DNA of 11,665 nt from an uncultured Archangium sp. (GTDB taxonomy: Bacteria; Myxococcota; Myxococcia; Myxococcales; Myxococcaceae). Positions 10,549 to 11,665 of this stretch are shown here, piece by piece. Position numbers and translations under genes: made by a program. Under the pieces are notes generated by a model. That model had not been told where the DNA came from, did no database searches, and saw only the letters and a list, made by a program, of their open reading frames with translations. The DNA is taken from assembly GCA_937875615.1 (NCBI GenBank), contig CALNBU010000542.1:1-11665 (forward strand), in the 5' to 3' direction. The first letter of the stretch is position 1, and every line of letters begins with the position of its first letter.

Positions 10549-11665
10549 ATGTACGTGCTCGTCATCAACGCCGGCTCGTCGTCCGTGAAGTACCAGGTCA
10601 TCGACCCCGACTCCCACGCGGTGGCGGTGCGCGGCGCGGTGGAGCGGGTGGGGAGCGAGCTCACGTTTTCACAGGCCTTCGTGCAGGTGCTGGAGGCGAC
10701 CCGGGCCTTCCCCCTGAGCGCGGTGGGGCATCGGGTGGTCCACGGCGGCGACCGCTTCATCGAGGCGGTGCGCGTCGACGACGAGGTGGAGCGCGCCATC
10801 GAGGCGTGCGCGCCGTTGGCGCCCCTGCACAACCCATCCAACCTGGCGGGGCTGCGCGCCGCGCGGGCGGCGCTGCCGACGTTGCCGCAGGTGGTGGTCT
10901 TCGACACCGCGTTCCACGCGCGGCTGCCCCGCCGCGCCAAGCACTACGCGCTCGACGCCGGCGTGGCGGAGAAGCACGGCCTGTACCGCTACGGCTTTCA
11001 CGGGACCTCGCACGCCCACGTGGCGGCGGTGGCGGCGCAGCACCTGCGGCGTCCGCTGGAGCAGCTGCGCCTCGTCACCCTGCATCTGGGGAACGGCGCC
11101 AGCGCCTGCGCCGTCGAGTACGGGCACTCCACCGAGACCTCGATGGGGTTGACGCCGCTGGAGGGGCTGGTGATGGGCACCCGCGCCGGCGACCTCGATG
11201 CGGGGGTGGTGTTGGCGCTCCTGCGCAGTGGGGAGTTCGACGTGGACCAGCTCGACGCGCTGCTCAACCAGCGCAGCGGGCTGGCGGGCTTGTCGGGCGT
11301 GGGGAACGACCTGCGCGACATCGAGGCCCGCGCGGAGGCCGGTGATGACCGCTGCCGCCTGGCCATCGGCGTCTTCGCGCACCGGGTGCGCAAGTACATC
11401 GGCGCCTACGCGGCGGTGATGGGCGGCCTCGACGCGGTGGTGCTGACGGCGGGCATCGGCGAGAACGCGCGGGCGATGCGGGGGCGCATTCTCCAGCGCC
11501 TCGACTTCCTCGGGCTGGTGTTCGACGAAGACCGCAACGCCGACGCGAAGGTGTCGAGCGAGGCGCCGGTGGCGTGCATCTCCGCCGAGGTCTCGCGGGT
11601 GGCGGCGCTGGTGGTGAAGACCGACGAGGAGCTGTCCATCGCCCGGCAGACCGCGGCGCTGGTGC
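10549..11665 (+). CDS. ackA: Acetate kinase, 3' end outside window
   Basis: ATP + acetate to acetyl phosphate + ADP, in the cytoplasm, usually paired with phosphotransacetylase. The ATG at 10549 opens a frame that runs off the right edge (372 whole codons; the family is about 400 residues, so only a short C-terminal piece is missing). Signature 1 is VINAGSSSVK (N7, S10, S12, K14). Then come GHRVVHGGD (R62), LHNPSN (H94), VVFDTAFH (catalytic D119), signature 2 YGFHGTSHAHV (H151), LGNGAS, MGTRAGDLD (R212), LTAGIGENA and the late TDEEL (E360 or E361). From R62 to R212 the catalytic residues sit exactly 29 positions earlier than the numbering I recall for the Methanosarcina thermophila enzyme (R91, H123, D148, H180, R241), so a segment between residues 14 and 62 is missing. 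No strong ribosome binding site is visible. Third codon positions are almost all G or C. Confidence 0.97.
   Translation, partial: MYVLVINAGSSSVKYQVIDPDSHAVAVRGAVERVGSELTFSQAFVQVLEATRAFPLSAVGHRVVHGGDRFIEAVRVDDEVERAIEACAPLAPLHNPSNLAGLRAARAALPTLPQVVVFDTAFHARLPRRAKHYALDAGVAEKHGLYRYGFHGTSHAHVAAVAAQHLRRPLEQLRLVTLHLGNGASACAVEYGHSTETSMGLTPLEGLVMGTRAGDLDAGVVLALLRSGEFDVDQLDALLNQRSGLAGLSGVGNDLRDIEARAEAGDDRCRLAIGVFAHRVRKYIGAYAAVMGGLDAVVLTAGIGENARAMRGRILQRLDFLGLVFDEDRNADAKVSSEAPVACISAEVSRVAALVVKTDEELSIARQTAALV

Noticed and set aside
10669..11382. A 237-codon open frame on the - strand opposite ackA
   Set aside because: It lies entirely within the acetate kinase coding sequence, whose catalytic residues are all present on the + strand.

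Overview
The window is GC-rich bacterial DNA with dense, strongly GC3-biased coding sequence. It carries a Gly-rich linker followed by tandem Ig-like domains in a large secreted protein, a CarD-like RNA-polymerase-interaction domain inside Mfd, and a Tat-exported redox protein. Together these suggest a member of the Myxococcota. That assignment is an inference from style and family knowledge, not from a marker gene.

Layout. (1) Positions 1-3140, + strand: the 3' part of a large exported protein, open at the left edge. It has two copies of a ~410-440-residue unit (a propeller-like segment plus an Ig-like domain) and a C-terminal MAM/jelly-roll-like domain. It ends at a strong intrinsic terminator (3168-3199). 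(2) Positions 3198-5934, - strand: a two-gene unit. The upstream gene is a Tat-exported flavoprotein of the fumarate reductase/KstD superfamily fused at its C-terminus to a monohaem cytochrome c domain. The downstream gene is a short-chain dehydrogenase/reductase (SDR). (3) Positions 6056-6928, + strand: a divergently transcribed AraC-family regulator. The spacer between it and the redox genes holds a 9-bp direct repeat with a 20-bp period, a plausible regulator site. (4) Positions 6947-10459, - strand: mfd, the transcription-repair coupling factor. (5) From 10549, + strand: ackA, acetate kinase, cut by the right edge of the window and unusually compact near its N-terminus.

How the genes may work together. 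The AraC regulator, flavocytochrome and SDR look like a small inducible catabolic or redox module. The SDR would interconvert an alcohol and a ketone in the cytoplasm. The exported flavocytochrome would oxidise (or reduce) a C-C bond and exchange electrons directly with the respiratory chain through its own haem domain. The substrate cannot be read from the sequence. mfd and ackA are housekeeping genes that share a short divergent promoter region.

The most distinctive item is the flavoprotein-cytochrome c fusion. Its haem domain resembles the cytochrome c tail of caa3-type oxidase subunit II, and its flavin active-site signature matches neither classical fumarate reductases nor 3-ketosteroid dehydrogenases cleanly. 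I see no tRNA, rRNA, CRISPR array, insertion sequence or prophage gene.
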